DNA of 64,000 nucleotides, taken from the NCBI RefSeq assembly GCF_040833995.1, contig NZ_CP162137.1:1639001-1703000 (forward strand), in the 5' to 3' direction. The translations under genes were made by a program, and so were the position numbers. The notes below the pieces were generated by a model. The model was not told where the DNA came from and did not search any database. It was given only the letters and a program-made list of their open reading frames with translations. This document shows positions 1-12,816 of the stretch, in pieces (position 1 is the stretch's first letter; the number at the start of each line of letters is the position of its first letter). This stretch comes from Leptospira sp. WS58.C1. Its GTDB lineage: Bacteria > Spirochaetota > Leptospiria > Leptospirales > Leptospiraceae.

Positions 1-510
1 CTACTTCTTATGAAAAATCCGAACTTCTTGGTTTTGGACGAACCTACAAACGATCTGGACATTCCCACACTCTCAGTGCTCGAAGAATTCCTGGATGATT
101 TTCCCGGTGTCGTGCTCGTAGTTTCTCACGATCGTTACTTCATGGACCGTGTTACCGATTACTTATTTGTGTTTAAAGGAGAAGGTAAGATAGACAGGTT
201 CCCCGGAAATTATTCCGAGTATTTGGAGTATAGGGAATTCGAGGAAAAGGAAGCGAAGAGCGGGGTTCCTAAGCCCAATGAAAAACAAGCAGATAATAAG
301 AAGAAGGGACTAAGCTACCAAGATAAAAGAAAACTGGAAATATTGGAAAAAGAGATCCACTCTTTGGAAACGGAAGAGAAGGAGCTCGTCCAACGCTTGC
401 AATCATCGGACCCTGAGCTGGCCAGAAAATCAGGGGAACGTTTGACTCAGTTACAAGATGAATTGCGCCTGAAGGTAATAGAATGGGAAGGGCTTGCTTC
501 CAAAGAATAG
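1..510 (+). CDS. ABC-F family ATPase, C-terminal part (cut by window start)
   Basis: Only the last 169 or so codons are present; the frame is open from base 1, so the gene begins outside the window. The visible part holds the end of the second ATPase domain: a Walker B segment (VLDEPTNDLD) and the H-loop (VVSHDRYFMD), followed by a charged C-terminal region (about residues 90-165) predicted to form a coiled coil. That tail is typical of Uup-like ABC-F proteins, which act on ribosomes or on DNA-associated processes and have no membrane domain. The exact subfamily cannot be set without the N-terminal ATPase domain and linker. Confidence 0.9.
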   Translation, partial: LLLMKNPNFLVLDEPTNDLDIPTLSVLEEFLDDFPGVVLVVSHDRYFMDRVTDYLFVFKGEGKIDRFPGNYSEYLEYREFEEKEAKSGVPKPNEKQADNKKKGLSYQDKRKLEILEKEIHSLETEEKELVQRLQSSDPELARKSGERLTQLQDELRLKVIEWEGLASKE

Positions 511-590
511 AATCTGCTCTAATCAGCCAATGCCGTGGTGTTCCAGAATAGAATCTAAATCCTGCTAGCTAAATTAGACACTGTTAAACG

Positions 591-612
591 AACTAATCCA
601 AAGTGATTAGTT
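591..612 (+). terminator. Stem-loop after the ABC-F gene
   Basis: An 8-bp inverted repeat (AACTAATC / GATTAGTT) with a 6-base loop lies 80 bases after the ABC-F stop and is followed by a short T run. The stem is AT-rich and the T run is short, so this is only a fair terminator. A perfect 12-base palindrome, CGGAATATTCCG (620-631), lies just beyond it, upstream of the next lipoprotein gene. Confidence 0.4.
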
Positions 613-704
613 TTCATTACGGAATATTCCGAATTTTATGATTTTTGTTCCTTTGTCTCGCTCGTTGCTTGACTAAAAAAAGAACAAGAAAGATCTTCCA
701 TCCT

Positions 705-1388
705 ATGAAACGTCTGACGGTGCTTTTACTATTTTCTTCTCTTTCTTTTACTAATTGCGGCAGTGGGCCAAGCCAAGATCTAAGCGGCTTACTATTATTA
801 TTGGCCGGAGGAGGAGGGGGAAATTCTACTTTTCATTGTGGTCAGACAGTTGCGAATCCGGTACCTTATTCGACTACAACGAATCAACCGGTTGCTAGTG
901 CTTCAGATTTTATAACTGCTGCTGGCGGAAATAACTGTGGATCAGCCTCCTTAGTCGATAATGACGATGGAACGGTAACAGATACCCAGAACCATTTCCT
1001 ATGGACTCTTTGCACTGCTTACAATCCTGCTACGATTCAACTATATGATTACGTTTCTTCAAATTGTAATGCAGGAGCAGTAGTAGCTGCGGACAGGAAT
1101 ATAACTCAATCACAAGCAGTTGTTTTTTGCGAGAGTTTAACTTTTGCAGGTCACTCGGATTGGATCCTGCCTGATGCGATACAATTAGACACTTTATATG
1201 TTGCGAGCAATCCTTATTCATTAACCCCATTTGGAACAAAGGAATCCTTAAAAAGGCTCGGCAGTGTTTGGACTTCGACTCAAACCACTGACAGGATCAT
1301 CCATACATATCTAGGATCAACGGACCGCATTGTAGCAGTCGGAAATAATACCGGTCTTGCTAGTTTAATTTGTATAGCGAAAATCTGA
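705..1388 (+). CDS. DUF1566 (Lcl C-terminal-like) domain lipoprotein
   Basis: Predicted exported lipoprotein of 227 residues. The start at 705 (MKRLTVLLLF) is preferred over an upstream in-frame codon at 645 because it gives a standard signal peptide ending in a lipobox-like SFTNC. After the acylated Cys comes a Leu/Gly-rich stretch common in leptospiral lipoproteins, then a DUF1566-type domain: the DNDDGTVTD...LWTLC segment and the GHSDWILPD segment match that family's two signature regions. The domain is found in surface proteins of unknown role in many bacteria. It converges on the next gene with 29 bases between stops. Confidence 0.8.
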   Translation: MKRLTVLLLFSSLSFTNCGSGPSQDLSGLLLLLAGGGGGNSTFHCGQTVANPVPYSTTTNQPVASASDFITAAGGNNCGSASLVDNDDGTVTDTQNHFLWTLCTAYNPATIQLYDYVSSNCNAGAVVAADRNITQSQAVVFCESLTFAGHSDWILPDAIQLDTLYVASNPYSLTPFGTKESLKRLGSVWTSTQTTDRIIHTYLGSTDRIVAVGNNTGLASLICIAKI

Positions 1389-1417
1389 AATTCATCTCAT
1401 TAATTAGAAAAACGCGC

Positions 1418-3868
1418 TTAGAAAGGAGCACATCCGGAATCATCCAACTCGAATGCTCCGATGCTATAACCTGCCGAACCCGATGGAGTGGTTCCTCCAG
1501 ACGATGTTGTTCTTGTTATGGGGGAGCCAATTAACGCATCCAATTTATATTCCCCATCGAAGCTATTTAGGTATGAAACGGTTTCTACTCCGCCAAATGC
1601 AATATTACAGGGGCCACCGTTTGCCGGACTAAATGCTAGCCACGCTTGGAGGGGCGGATAGCCGTTGAAGCTAGGAACATTCGTAAAGTTTTGATCCGAT
1701 CTGACAGTAGAAAGGCCATTGTTCATGAACTTATCGCTGAGAAGGGCCAACGCACATAATGCAGTATTCGTAAATACTCCGGAGCAGAGCATATTATAAT
1801 TAATACTGGCTGAACGCACTAGAGTGCCTGAGCTACAATCTAGATTATTTCCTCTAAATATTGCAGTGGTCACGTTAGGATCGGTTGAAAATTGTGCACA
1901 TACCCCATTACTTCCCGGAGCCTGGATGAGATTATTCGTCATCTGAGCATTCGTAGCCACTCCAGTCATGAAGATTCCATAATTTGAACCTACTGTAGCA
2001 CCTCCGGAATAAATCGTGTTTCCTGCAATATAGAACTTAATTAAAGCCGTATTCTCCTCATTACGAATTCCATAAGTAGCCTGAGAAGTTACAGAAGCAT
2101 CCGAATATTGGCGGAAATTCATCGTATTATTTATGATTGCTACTAATGAATCTATAAAATTCACAAGTAAGACCGAATGGGAATCGTTTGAAGCTTTGTC
2201 CCCGCTGATTCTGTTTCGAAGTAAGTATACATTGGAATTAAAGCTATAAACTGCAGTAGAACTCGATGCACCGAAGCCACCCTTGATCACATTTGTATCA
2301 ATTTGATTATTCGATGGAGACGAACGAAAGCAAATCCCGCCCCGTGTTCCTGTGGAATTCTCGATTCCGAGTCCTCCTTCTCCACCGGAAATATAATTTC
2401 CAAAGACATACGCAAAGCTATTCGTATCTCCGTTGATGAATCGAATACCGAAAGCATTCGGTTTCGTTTCATCTGCAAATATACTAAATCCTTGGATTAC
2501 ATGGGCTTTGGTGGAATCTCCTGCCATCCCGGACGCTGTGATCGTGATTGGAGCGCACTCATTCGAGTTTAATAATGTTCCTGGGCATTGCGCAACAGTA
2601 CGATTATCTACGATCCTACTCGGTGTTAGGTCTAAACTTTGAGTAGTGAATGTCGGGTCGAAACTTCCCAATAGTCGAACGCCTCCACTTGAGTTGAGGG
2701 AGATCGTAGAAACGGAACCGGAAATGATATAATTACCTCCTTCAACAAATACCGAACAAACGCTGGAAGCAGAACATTGATTAACCCCCGTTTGTATCGT
2801 TTTACATGAATCGCTAGGGTCTGCACAGCTATTGCTATCATCGCCGTTCGTATCACTTACGAAATAAACATCACCGTCCATCATTCTGACCGTCACCGAC
2901 AGTGCGGCCCCATTGTTCGCCGCAGCCACTGCATCCGCACAACCTGTCAGAGTAAAGTTCACTTGTAGAGGGAAAGTTAGAGCTCCAAAAGACCAAGGTA
3001 AAGGGGTCGGAGCTATCCTGGCATTATTTCCAACATAAGTCACACCAGGGCCTCCGCTAGCCGTTCCTGCGGAATAAGGAGGACCTCCTCCGGTTGAATC
3101 TAACACACAACCGGTAACAGGGCCAGAGAAAGTAAATGTCATCATCTTGGTGGAAGGCATAAATCCGCCTGCAGCCACACTAGTCTTCATCAGACTCAAA
3201 CAGCTAACCTGTAGGTTTACATCCGCTCCACTGATCGTCCCATTTGCAGGGGAGGTAACAACCTGGCAAGTATGTGTAGAAGGAACTGTAGGAACCGCAC
3301 CTATAGTGATATTATAAGGAAGACCGTCTCCGACATCGAAACTGACGGTTCCGTTGGAGGTCCTAGTTTTTAGGTCCGTGCCATTATTATAAATTTGTAA
3401 ATTTGTATTGTTTGTGCTGTCTATTCCCGTGACGCTTACGTTGGCCTTATACCAATTCTCCGCGCAGTTTACGACGAATGTAGTGCTCGCAAAAGTAAGA
3501 TTGAGGTTAGGATTGCTAATGATGCAGGTTTGTGTGGGAAGTGTTGCAGGCTGTGATACAATGGTTAAAGTGTAAACGATATTCGGATCAAAAACCCCGG
3601 TAAACGTATCGGAACCGGCTGCGGTGAACGTCAGTTGTTCTCCTGTGAGGGCTAACTCCACAACAAGCGTTCCGGAGTTGGTTAAACCGTTTACCTGTAC
3701 GTTCAACGGAAAGGAAGTCCCTGTTAAATAGGATACAAAATTAGATATGTTCATAAAATCTAAAAGACCCGATTTTTTAGGACGGCTATAACAGCCCATC
3801 GTATTCAAAGTAAAAACGATCAAAAGAAGCGAATATACTTTTGGGAGAAAATTCTTCAAAGTTACCAT
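1418..3868 (-). CDS. Beta-helix lipoprotein (DUF1565/choice-of-anchor type), last gene of cyclase cassette
   Basis: Predicted 816-residue surface lipoprotein. The N-terminus has a basic and hydrophobic signal ending in a lipobox-like LNTMGC. The first half contains beta-rich segments with repeated Cys pairs. Around residues 335-365 a segment with DSNSCADPSDSCKTIQ resembles the DUF1565 opening of right-handed beta-helix proteins (the DG.D.N.G....KTIQ pattern). Many Asn/Gly-rich turns follow (NNLI, GNTIY, NNTMN), as expected for stacked coils, and the end (GAFELD) resembles choice-of-anchor beta-helix endings. The ATG overlaps the preceding gene's stop by 7 bases, implying translational coupling. 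The role is unknown; binding or degradation of a polymer is possible but not shown. Confidence 0.75.
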   Translation of the reverse strand: MVTLKNFLPKVYSLLLIVFTLNTMGCYSRPKKSGLLDFMNISNFVSYLTGTSFPLNVQVNGLTNSGTLVVELALTGEQLTFTAAGSDTFTGVFDPNIVYTLTIVSQPATLPTQTCIISNPNLNLTFASTTFVVNCAENWYKANVSVTGIDSTNNTNLQIYNNGTDLKTRTSNGTVSFDVGDGLPYNITIGAVPTVPSTHTCQVVTSPANGTISGADVNLQVSCLSLMKTSVAAGGFMPSTKMMTFTFSGPVTGCVLDSTGGGPPYSAGTASGGPGVTYVGNNARIAPTPLPWSFGALTFPLQVNFTLTGCADAVAAANNGAALSVTVRMMDGDVYFVSDTNGDDSNSCADPSDSCKTIQTGVNQCSASSVCSVFVEGGNYIISGSVSTISLNSSGGVRLLGSFDPTFTTQSLDLTPSRIVDNRTVAQCPGTLLNSNECAPITITASGMAGDSTKAHVIQGFSIFADETKPNAFGIRFINGDTNSFAYVFGNYISGGEGGLGIENSTGTRGGICFRSSPSNNQIDTNVIKGGFGASSSTAVYSFNSNVYLLRNRISGDKASNDSHSVLLVNFIDSLVAIINNTMNFRQYSDASVTSQATYGIRNEENTALIKFYIAGNTIYSGGATVGSNYGIFMTGVATNAQMTNNLIQAPGSNGVCAQFSTDPNVTTAIFRGNNLDCSSGTLVRSASINYNMLCSGVFTNTALCALALLSDKFMNNGLSTVRSDQNFTNVPSFNGYPPLQAWLAFSPANGGPCNIAFGGVETVSYLNSFDGEYKLDALIGSPITRTTSSGGTTPSGSAGYSIGAFELDDSGCAPF

Positions 3869-5043
3869 GCGAATTCCACTCCTAATTCCATTCTCTGTTG
3901 TAGAAGATAAGAATTTCCGGAAGCGTACGTAGCCGCTTTCTCCGATTCTATTGCGTTCCTTAGGATCGGAGAAACTGTTACGGGGGCGTCGGTGCCTTCC
4001 ACTTTTACTTGTTTAGGTCCCGGGAAAAATCCGGCGTCTACCACGTTGATTATATAAAAAAATCCTAATATTCCTAACGCGATTCCTAACTGGTTATATT
4101 CCCCTACGGCGCTGGAGTATTTCGGTGAGATTTGTGTATAATTGTACAATGCCAAATTGAATAATGCAGGATCCCCTGATTGTAAGAATGCGGAGTTGTA
4201 TAAAATGTTACTTTGTCTTGCGGCATCCAATTCATTAATGGAGCTCATATAAGAACTTCCTCTTGCTGCAGCGTAACCGCCGGCGACTAAAACCAAACTG
4301 GGGAAAATAGCGGTCCTAAATGTGGATTTTTTTTGGTAATACTGTCCCCATCCTGGAAGGACTGCGGATCGTGCCGCTGCCCCGAGATCGAAAGTTCCCG
4401 AGGCTCCTGAATAAGAGGATTTGGATTCTAACGCCGCCAATTCGTCTTCAGTCTCCGCGACGAAGAAATAATTTTCCTTTTCCGTAGATTTATTCCGCGG
4501 ATTTTCCAAACGTAAGGAAACTGCACCTTCCGGAGCCTTTTTCTTATCTATGGTAACTACCATAGTTTCCGAATTTTTAATATCAATGGACTTAACGGGG
4601 ATCTCATTCCCTTTAGAATCTTTTAATATTACTTTTGTAGCTTCAGTGAAATGTTTTCCCTTGATTTCGAAACTTTCGGGCATGTCCTTGGTTAAGAATT
4701 TATTTTTTTCTGCGGCGATCACTTCGGGTTTTTGGGAAAGAATAACTTCGAAAGGGATCCAAGCGGAAAAGACGGACACTCTACCGTACTTGTTTAATAC
4801 GCCTATTCTGTGTTCGTAAGCGCCTGGAGGTAATTCCAATTGGATCTGAGATGCATTCGTTTTTTCTCTGGTAATCTTTCCACGAGAATCTTTGATCTCT
4901 ACTTGGTAACCGCCTGCGTCCGGAATAGGTCTCCATTCCAGTTTTACACCTTCTTCCTTTGCACCAAGTGAAAGAGAGAAAAAAAGGAAACCGACTAAAA
5001 GAGCCGCAATCGTATTAGATTTTTGGAATCTTTTATTCAACAT
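3862..5043 (-). CDS. Exported protein with FnIII-like, TIG and C-terminal membrane (DUF5683-like) regions
   Basis: A 393-residue protein with a signal peptide (about 1-28). Residues about 35-105 form an FnIII-like unit (LEWRPIPDAGGYQVEI) that resembles the units repeated in the neighbouring FecR-domain protein. Residues about 110-200 look like an IPT/TIG beta-sandwich. From about residue 225 a segment containing AVLPGWGQYYQKK and hydrophobic helices (about 240-260 and 320-340) resembles DUF5683-type membrane modules. It overlaps the upstream gene by 11 bases and the downstream lipoprotein gene by 7. I infer an envelope-anchored partner of the FecR protein. No enzymatic motif was seen. Confidence 0.65.
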   Translation of the reverse strand: MLNKRFQKSNTIAALLVGFLFFSLSLGAKEEGVKLEWRPIPDAGGYQVEIKDSRGKITREKTNASQIQLELPPGAYEHRIGVLNKYGRVSVFSAWIPFEVILSQKPEVIAAEKNKFLTKDMPESFEIKGKHFTEATKVILKDSKGNEIPVKSIDIKNSETMVVTIDKKKAPEGAVSLRLENPRNKSTEKENYFFVAETEDELAALESKSSYSGASGTFDLGAAARSAVLPGWGQYYQKKSTFRTAIFPSLVLVAGGYAAARGSSYMSSINELDAARQSNILYNSAFLQSGDPALFNLALYNYTQISPKYSSAVGEYNQLGIALGILGFFYIINVVDAGFFPGPKQVKVEGTDAPVTVSPILRNAIESEKAATYASGNSYLLQQRMELGVEFAW

Positions 5044-7130
5044 AAAATTCCTTAGGAGTCAAGATCTCCGGCGCTTTGAAAGTGGCGGACATGATGACTT
5101 CGAAATCCCTGGTCAAAGGAAGGGTGGTACGGAGTTGTCCGGAGCTGTCCCTGTATTTTGCGCTCAATCTCCACTGGTATTTTCCTTCCCTTAACCTATA
5201 CAACTCTCGATAGTCGTAGGATTCTCCCTTAATTTCCTTTTTGAATACGGTTTTTAGGGTTTTTTGATCCGCCTCTAATAGCTCCAATATGTATGCCTCG
5301 GATTTGCCTTCGATTTCCCAATAAAATGACAAACTTGCTTTCTCATCCAGATCTATCTTATCTCTATCCCGCGGATATACAGGAGATACAAACGGCGCAG
5401 AGTCCGAGGTCCTAAACCCGGAGGAAGGACTGCTTGTCAAAACCTCTCCCTCCGGCGAAAGAAGAGTAACTTTCCAATAATAGTCCCCCGGACCCGCAAG
5501 GGGCACTGAATTTTGTCCAGATCGCACGGAGGTTTCGTATATCCTAGAAACGAAATTAGGATCTTTAGAAACTTCTAATTTATAAGTTCCGCTTGGATCC
5601 GGTCTATCCCATCTAAATTGTAATTTACCGTCCATCGGATGTCCTAACTCGGATCCATCCTTAGGAAAAGAGAGTCTGATAACACCTAGAGGTTTTAAAG
5701 TGAACTTACCAATCGAAGAAGAAATCTCTCCTTCAGAATTAGAACTTGCTTTAATTCTCCAGAAGAATATACCTTCCTTCCAATCCAGATCCGGTTTCAT
5801 AAAATTCGTGTTAGTCGATTTGGAGAAAAGAATATTTTTGAAATCGGAATCGGCGGCTATTTCCAGGGAATAAGATTTGAATTCCTTGTTGGAGCTCCAA
5901 CTGAAGAAGGAGCCTGCTTTGAATATACGGATCCCTATCTCTTCTCCTTGCAGAGGTTTTAGAAGTTTAGGAGGTTCTGCCTGTTCCGATTTACGTAAAA
6001 CGAAGGAGATCGCATCCGAGCTCATTTCGCTGAATCCCTGTTTATCGGAACTCATTTTGACACGAGCGAAAAATTGTCCTTCCGATCTAGGTTCCCATTT
6101 CAAAAAACCTGCGGCAGAATCTCCGGAATAAACGATTTGTTTAAAGTTCGCGTCCGAAGATACTTCCAGTTTATATTTGGTCTGGGAATCGAAAGTATTC
6201 CATTGGAATCGGACCGGAGGTGCGGTTTCCGTATACGAGAATACTTCCTTATTGTTAGGTGAGAGCAGTTTGGGTTTATTCCAAGAAACTAATTTAAAGT
6301 TTTTGGAAGAACTAAATTCGTCTTTTCCCGACTGAGGATTATTTCCCGCAACTCTCCAATAATAAGAACCGTTCGGAAGAGAGATGAAGGCGTTCGTTCC
6401 GATTGTATTCAATTTTTTTAAACCGGTTCTAAAGCCTGAATCTCTGGCGATTTCCAATCTGAAAGTTTTAACACCTGGAGAATTCTTCCATTCGAACTTG
6501 ATGGGGAGAGTTTCCCCCGATATAGGAAAGTAGGTCTTATCGGGAGGTGATACAGTTTCCAGATTTAATGAATGGACTTCTACTTTTCCGTCTTTTAGTT
6601 CCGCGGATTGATTTTTGCCTACGGTATTCTCTCCGGAAGAGGAGACCACTTTGGCTTCTCCTTTTTTTACTTCTAGGTTTAGGCCTTTATTCTCATCCTT
6701 GGAAATTTTCAAATCCGAATTTCCGAGGGAGATCTTTGTATCACCGGAACTAATCTGTAAATTGCCCGATCCTCCGCCGGTCGCGGAAAGTGAACCGGAC
6801 ACAAAACTGATCTTGTCCGTATCTTCCACTAGGATCATACTTCTTTCGTCCATTCGGATCTCTGCGGAATTTTCTCCATCAGTAAAAAGTAATACTGCTT
6901 CGGAGCCTTCTTCCGTGCGGATTGTGTCCCTGTATCGGATCGGATCGGACTCGTCCAATTCCTCCCAGATTACTTCCGAATCAAGTTTTCTTAATATTTT
7001 GAGTTGTTTTGTCTTAAGTTGGCCAACGACTTTATTGGTCCCAGTTTTAGGTCCGGCGTTGGCATAAAGATATAAAAGCCCCGAAAAAAAGAGCAGTAGT
7101 AGGATCAAAGCAGTGACGACGACACGTCCG

Positions 7131-7147
<17 letters not shown>
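5033..7147 (-). CDS. FecR-domain protein with five FnIII-like repeats
   Basis: A 704-residue protein. A short cytoplasmic start is followed by one transmembrane helix (about 9-31), so the rest is probably periplasmic. Residues about 40-190 match a FecR domain: a degenerate [12 protein letters not shown] start, then [18 protein letters not shown]. From about 195 to 700 there are five units of roughly 100 residues, each with the pattern F/W-x-W ... Y-x-LE-x-S/A-x-D-x-x-F (for example [33 protein letters not shown]). FecR domains usually sense or transmit envelope signals. The start overlaps the cyclase gene by 17 bases and has a GAGGAA ribosome-binding site, pointing to joint expression with the cyclase. 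Confidence 0.8.
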
Positions 7148-9791
<2,644 letters not shown>

Positions 9792-10008
9792 TTCGTTCCT
9801 AAGGAAAGTTCCAGAATAAAAATTCTCTTTTTAGAAAGCTAAAAAATCGATCCGTCTAGCGGAAAGTAGATTCTGGAAATCCTCCGTTAAATTATCGGAA
9901 CAACAGCATTCTATATTGAAAACAACTAGAATAGGTTCTCTCCCAATAAGGATACCTATTTAGTTGATTATACGGACATCGCTAAGAATCTGGATTTTGA
10001 GGATATTT

Positions 10009-10464
10009 ATGGCAACTGCTAAGTTTACCACCAATCGGGGGACATTCTCCGTTTTATTGGAAGATGAGAAGGCTCCGATCACAGCCGGGAATTTCATCCA
10101 ACTCGCCCAAAAAGGCTTTTATAATGGTTTGGTCTTTCACAGAATTATTGCAAATTTTATGATCCAAGGCGGTTGCCCACAGGGAACCGGAACTGGTGGA
10201 CCGGGGTATAAGATCCAAGATGAGTTTCATCCGGATCTCAAGAATAAGAAGTATACTATCTCTATGGCCAATGCCGGTCCAAATACCGGAGGTTCTCAGT
10301 TTTTCATCAACGTGAGAGACAACCTTTATCTGGACAATCGTCATGCCGTTTTCGGACATGTCTCGGAGGGAGAAGATATTGTCCAAAGTATCTCCGAAAC
10401 TCCTACAGCTCCGGGGGATCGTCCTCTCCAGCCTGTGGTGATTGAGAAGATAGAGATCATCTGA
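10009..10464 (+). CDS. Cyclophilin-type peptidyl-prolyl cis-trans isomerase
   Basis: Compact 151-residue cyclophilin. The start at 10009 is chosen over upstream in-frame codons because a TGAGG ribosome-binding site lies about 7 bases before it and [11 protein letters not shown] begins exactly at the fold's first strand. Family signatures are present: [13 protein letters not shown] (catalytic Arg and hydrophobic pocket) and NTGGSQFFI. There is no signal peptide, so it is probably cytoplasmic and speeds proline isomerisation during folding. The gene stands alone, with a divergent cyclase gene upstream and the kinase operon downstream. Confidence 0.95.
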   Translation: MATAKFTTNRGTFSVLLEDEKAPITAGNFIQLAQKGFYNGLVFHRIIANFMIQGGCPQGTGTGGPGYKIQDEFHPDLKNKKYTISMANAGPNTGGSQFFINVRDNLYLDNRHAVFGHVSEGEDIVQSISETPTAPGDRPLQPVVIEKIEII

Positions 10465-10465
10465 C

Positions 10466-10483
10466 GTATCCCTTATGGGATGC
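10466..10483 (+). terminator. Stem-loop after the cyclophilin gene
   Basis: A 7-bp stem (GTATCCC / GGGATGC, with one G-T pair) and a 4-base loop begin 2 bases after the stop codon. The following CTATTTC is only weakly T-rich, so termination efficiency is uncertain. Confidence 0.45.
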
Positions 10484-10508
10484 CTATTTCATAGACTCCA
10501 CAAAAAAA

Positions 10509-10545
10509 CGAAATATGCTTGAAAATATCCATATTTCGCCATAAT
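10509..10545 (+). promoter_or_regulatory. Candidate promoter with overlapping 9-bp inverted repeat, upstream of the kinase operon
   Basis: CGAAATATG (10509-10517) and CATATTTCG (10530-10538) form a perfect 9-bp inverted repeat with a 12-base spacer. It brackets a possible -35 TTGAAA (10519-10524), and a possible -10 CATAAT (10540-10545) follows after 15 bases. A dimeric regulator bound here would block polymerase. The promoter assignment is from pattern only. Confidence 0.45.
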
Positions 10546-10557
10546 TAAAACCCCCTG

Positions 10558-10580
10558 CCCGGAATTCCTGTTCCGGGTGG
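10558..10580 (+). promoter_or_regulatory. Leader hairpin overlapping the kinase Shine-Dalgarno site
   Basis: CCCGGAA (10558-10564) can pair with TTCCGGG (10571-10577) around a 6-base loop. The likely Shine-Dalgarno stretch GGTGG (10576-10580) begins inside the stem, 8 bases before the ATG at 10589. The hairpin could limit translation of the sensor kinase; this is inference from base pairing. Confidence 0.4.
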
Positions 10581-10588
10581 ATCTATAT

Positions 10589-12814
10589 ATGGGTTTACCT
10601 TCTCCTATTTTTTCAGACTCAAGCCCGGAAAATCACAAATCCTTATTAGATTACATCCTTTCCAATTCTCCTATCGTATTGTTTTCCGCGGATGAAACCG
10701 GGCTTATGAATTTTGCCTCAGGCAAAGCCTTAGACATGCTTGGTCTGGATTCGAGCGCATTCATAGGAACTAACTTCGTACAACATCAATGGAACGCGGA
10801 AATCAGGGAAGAAGACGGTACCGTTCGTAGCCTGGAACAGACAGAGGCATTAAAACTTGTACTTTCCGGAAGAGAGATCAGTGCGGAGACCGTTTTTTTA
10901 GGAAGGCATTTTGCCGTACGGATCTCTCCTGCAATGGGGGAGGACGGAAAAGTGAAAGGGCTGGTCGGAGTTTCCCTGGACATAACGGATCGAAAGATTG
11001 CCGAAGATATATTAGAAAAACGTACTGTAGATTTTCAGACTTTGATAGGAGTTTTACCCGTAGTCGTATTTTCCATCTCTCCGGAAGGAAGGATCATACT
11101 CGCGGATGGAAAGGGTTTGGAGAGGTTGAAGATCAATCCGAAGGAAGTGGTTGGAAAGACCATTTTTGAAAGGGCTCAAAATCAACCGGAAGTTTTAGAA
11201 GCATTCTCCCAGGCATTGAAAGGGGAAGAAAGTATCTATCATACTGAAATTAACGGCCTTCTTCTGGAAACGAGGATGTATCCTCGGTTATCAAGAAGCG
11301 GTCGGATTCAGGAAATATTAGGAATTGTTTATGATATTTCGGATAGGATGGAATACGAGAAGAAGATCAAACAGAATGAAGAAAAATACAGGAGTTTATT
11401 CCAGAACAATCCCCAGATCATGTTCGTATTCGATAGATCCTCTCTTCAGATCCTTGCCGTGAATCGTACGGCTATACTTGCCTACGGATATTCCGAAGAG
11501 GAGTTTATCGGTAAATCGATAGCGGATCTTAGACCGGAGGAAGATCGTCCCCATTTATTCGAAGCGATCCGAAATCTAAAGGAAGGTCTTAATTCTTTTC
11601 CGGAAATGAGACATTTAAAAAAAGACGGCGACATGATGTATCTTGATATCGTCTCTTCTCCCATCCGTTTTCAGAATACGGATGCGGTTTTGGTTTCGGG
11701 TACCGATGTTTCCGAAAGGGTCAGGGTCACGAGAGAAAACCGGTTTAATTTGGAAGTCATCTCCCAGGTTAACGATGCGATCATCGCCCTAGACGGCGAT
11801 ATGAACGTCACTTATTGTAATGATTATGCGGCTAAAATGTACGAAGTGGATGCGGGGGAATGTTTAGGAAAACATTATACTACTCTTTTTAAGGAAGATT
11901 GGATCTCCGAAGAAAACTACCAGGCCGCTATGCAGGATTGGGAAAATTTAGGAGCCTCTAAAAGGGAACTGATCCATACTTTAAGATCCGGTAAAAAGAT
12001 CACGATCGAAAGTAATTTCAAAAAAATTAATGCGGAAGGTTATTTGGTCCCGGGTCTCATTATGGTTAATCGGGACATTTCTGAAAAAATAGAATCCAGA
12101 AGATCTTTGGAAGAAGCGCTACAAGGTCTCGCAAAAACCAACAAAGAACTGGAACAATTCGCTTATATCGCTTCTCACGATCTACAGGAGCCTCTTCGGA
12201 CAATCGCTAGTTATCTGCAACTGTTGGAGAGAAAATTCTCGGAAGAGATCAAACCGGAGATGAGAGAATTTATCCAAGTATCGGTGGAAGCCGCTAAAAG
12301 GCAACAAGGGTTGATCGAAAGTCTTTTGAGTTACTCCAGGATCGGTTCCGATTCCGTAAAAAAATCCAAAGGAGATGCGAACCGGATCCTGGACGAGGTT
12401 AGAAAGGATCTTTCTTCGGTTATACAAGAAACCAATACGGATCTGGTTTTGGAAGGTCCGTTTCCGGAAGTGTATGCGGATCAGGATCAGATCAGACGTT
12501 TGTTCAGCAATCTTATCTCAAACGGGATCAAATTCCGTTCCCCGAATAGGGATCCGGAGATCCATATTAAGGTAAAACATGTTCCAGGCGCAAACGTGTT
12601 TTCGGTTTCGGACAACGGAATAGGCATGGATTCCAAATACTTTGATCGTATTTTTATTATATTCCAAAAATTACATACTAGATCCGAATATCCGGGAACA
12701 GGGATCGGTTTGTCCATTTGTAAAAAGATCGTGGAAAATCACGGTGGAAAAATTTGGGTCCAGTCTTCCCCGGGACATGGATCCGAATTCTTTTTTACCC
12801 TGCCAGAGGTTTGA
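10589..12814 (+). CDS. Multi-PAS sensor histidine kinase
   Basis: A 741-residue soluble kinase with no transmembrane segment or signal peptide. The ATG at 10589 is preferred; a GTG at 10577 is also in frame but lies within the leader hairpin. About four PAS units fill residues 10-510, separated by helical linkers. The dimerisation/phosphoacceptor helix carries ASHDLQEPLR, with the His near residue 528. The ATPase domain has N (SNGIKF), G1 (DNGIGMD), F (FQKLH) and G2 (GTGIGLSICKKI) boxes. The phosphoacceptor style matches the phytochrome-like kinase group that pairs with small Rcp1-type regulators, and such a regulator follows 2 bases later. The ligand is unknown. Confidence 0.9.
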   Translation: MGLPSPIFSDSSPENHKSLLDYILSNSPIVLFSADETGLMNFASGKALDMLGLDSSAFIGTNFVQHQWNAEIREEDGTVRSLEQTEALKLVLSGREISAETVFLGRHFAVRISPAMGEDGKVKGLVGVSLDITDRKIAEDILEKRTVDFQTLIGVLPVVVFSISPEGRIILADGKGLERLKINPKEVVGKTIFERAQNQPEVLEAFSQALKGEESIYHTEINGLLLETRMYPRLSRSGRIQEILGIVYDISDRMEYEKKIKQNEEKYRSLFQNNPQIMFVFDRSSLQILAVNRTAILAYGYSEEEFIGKSIADLRPEEDRPHLFEAIRNLKEGLNSFPEMRHLKKDGDMMYLDIVSSPIRFQNTDAVLVSGTDVSERVRVTRENRFNLEVISQVNDAIIALDGDMNVTYCNDYAAKMYEVDAGECLGKHYTTLFKEDWISEENYQAAMQDWENLGASKRELIHTLRSGKKITIESNFKKINAEGYLVPGLIMVNRDISEKIESRRSLEEALQGLAKTNKELEQFAYIASHDLQEPLRTIASYLQLLERKFSEEIKPEMREFIQVSVEAAKRQQGLIESLLSYSRIGSDSVKKSKGDANRILDEVRKDLSSVIQETNTDLVLEGPFPEVYADQDQIRRLFSNLISNGIKFRSPNRDPEIHIKVKHVPGANVFSVSDNGIGMDSKYFDRIFIIFQKLHTRSEYPGTGIGLSICKKIVENHGGKIWVQSSPGHGSEFFFTLPEV

Positions 12815-12816
12815 TC

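Noticed and set aside
6615..7067. 150-codon plus-strand frame inside the FecR-domain gene
   Set aside because: Antisense shadow of a convincing domain-bearing gene; Ser/Phe-rich and without motifs.
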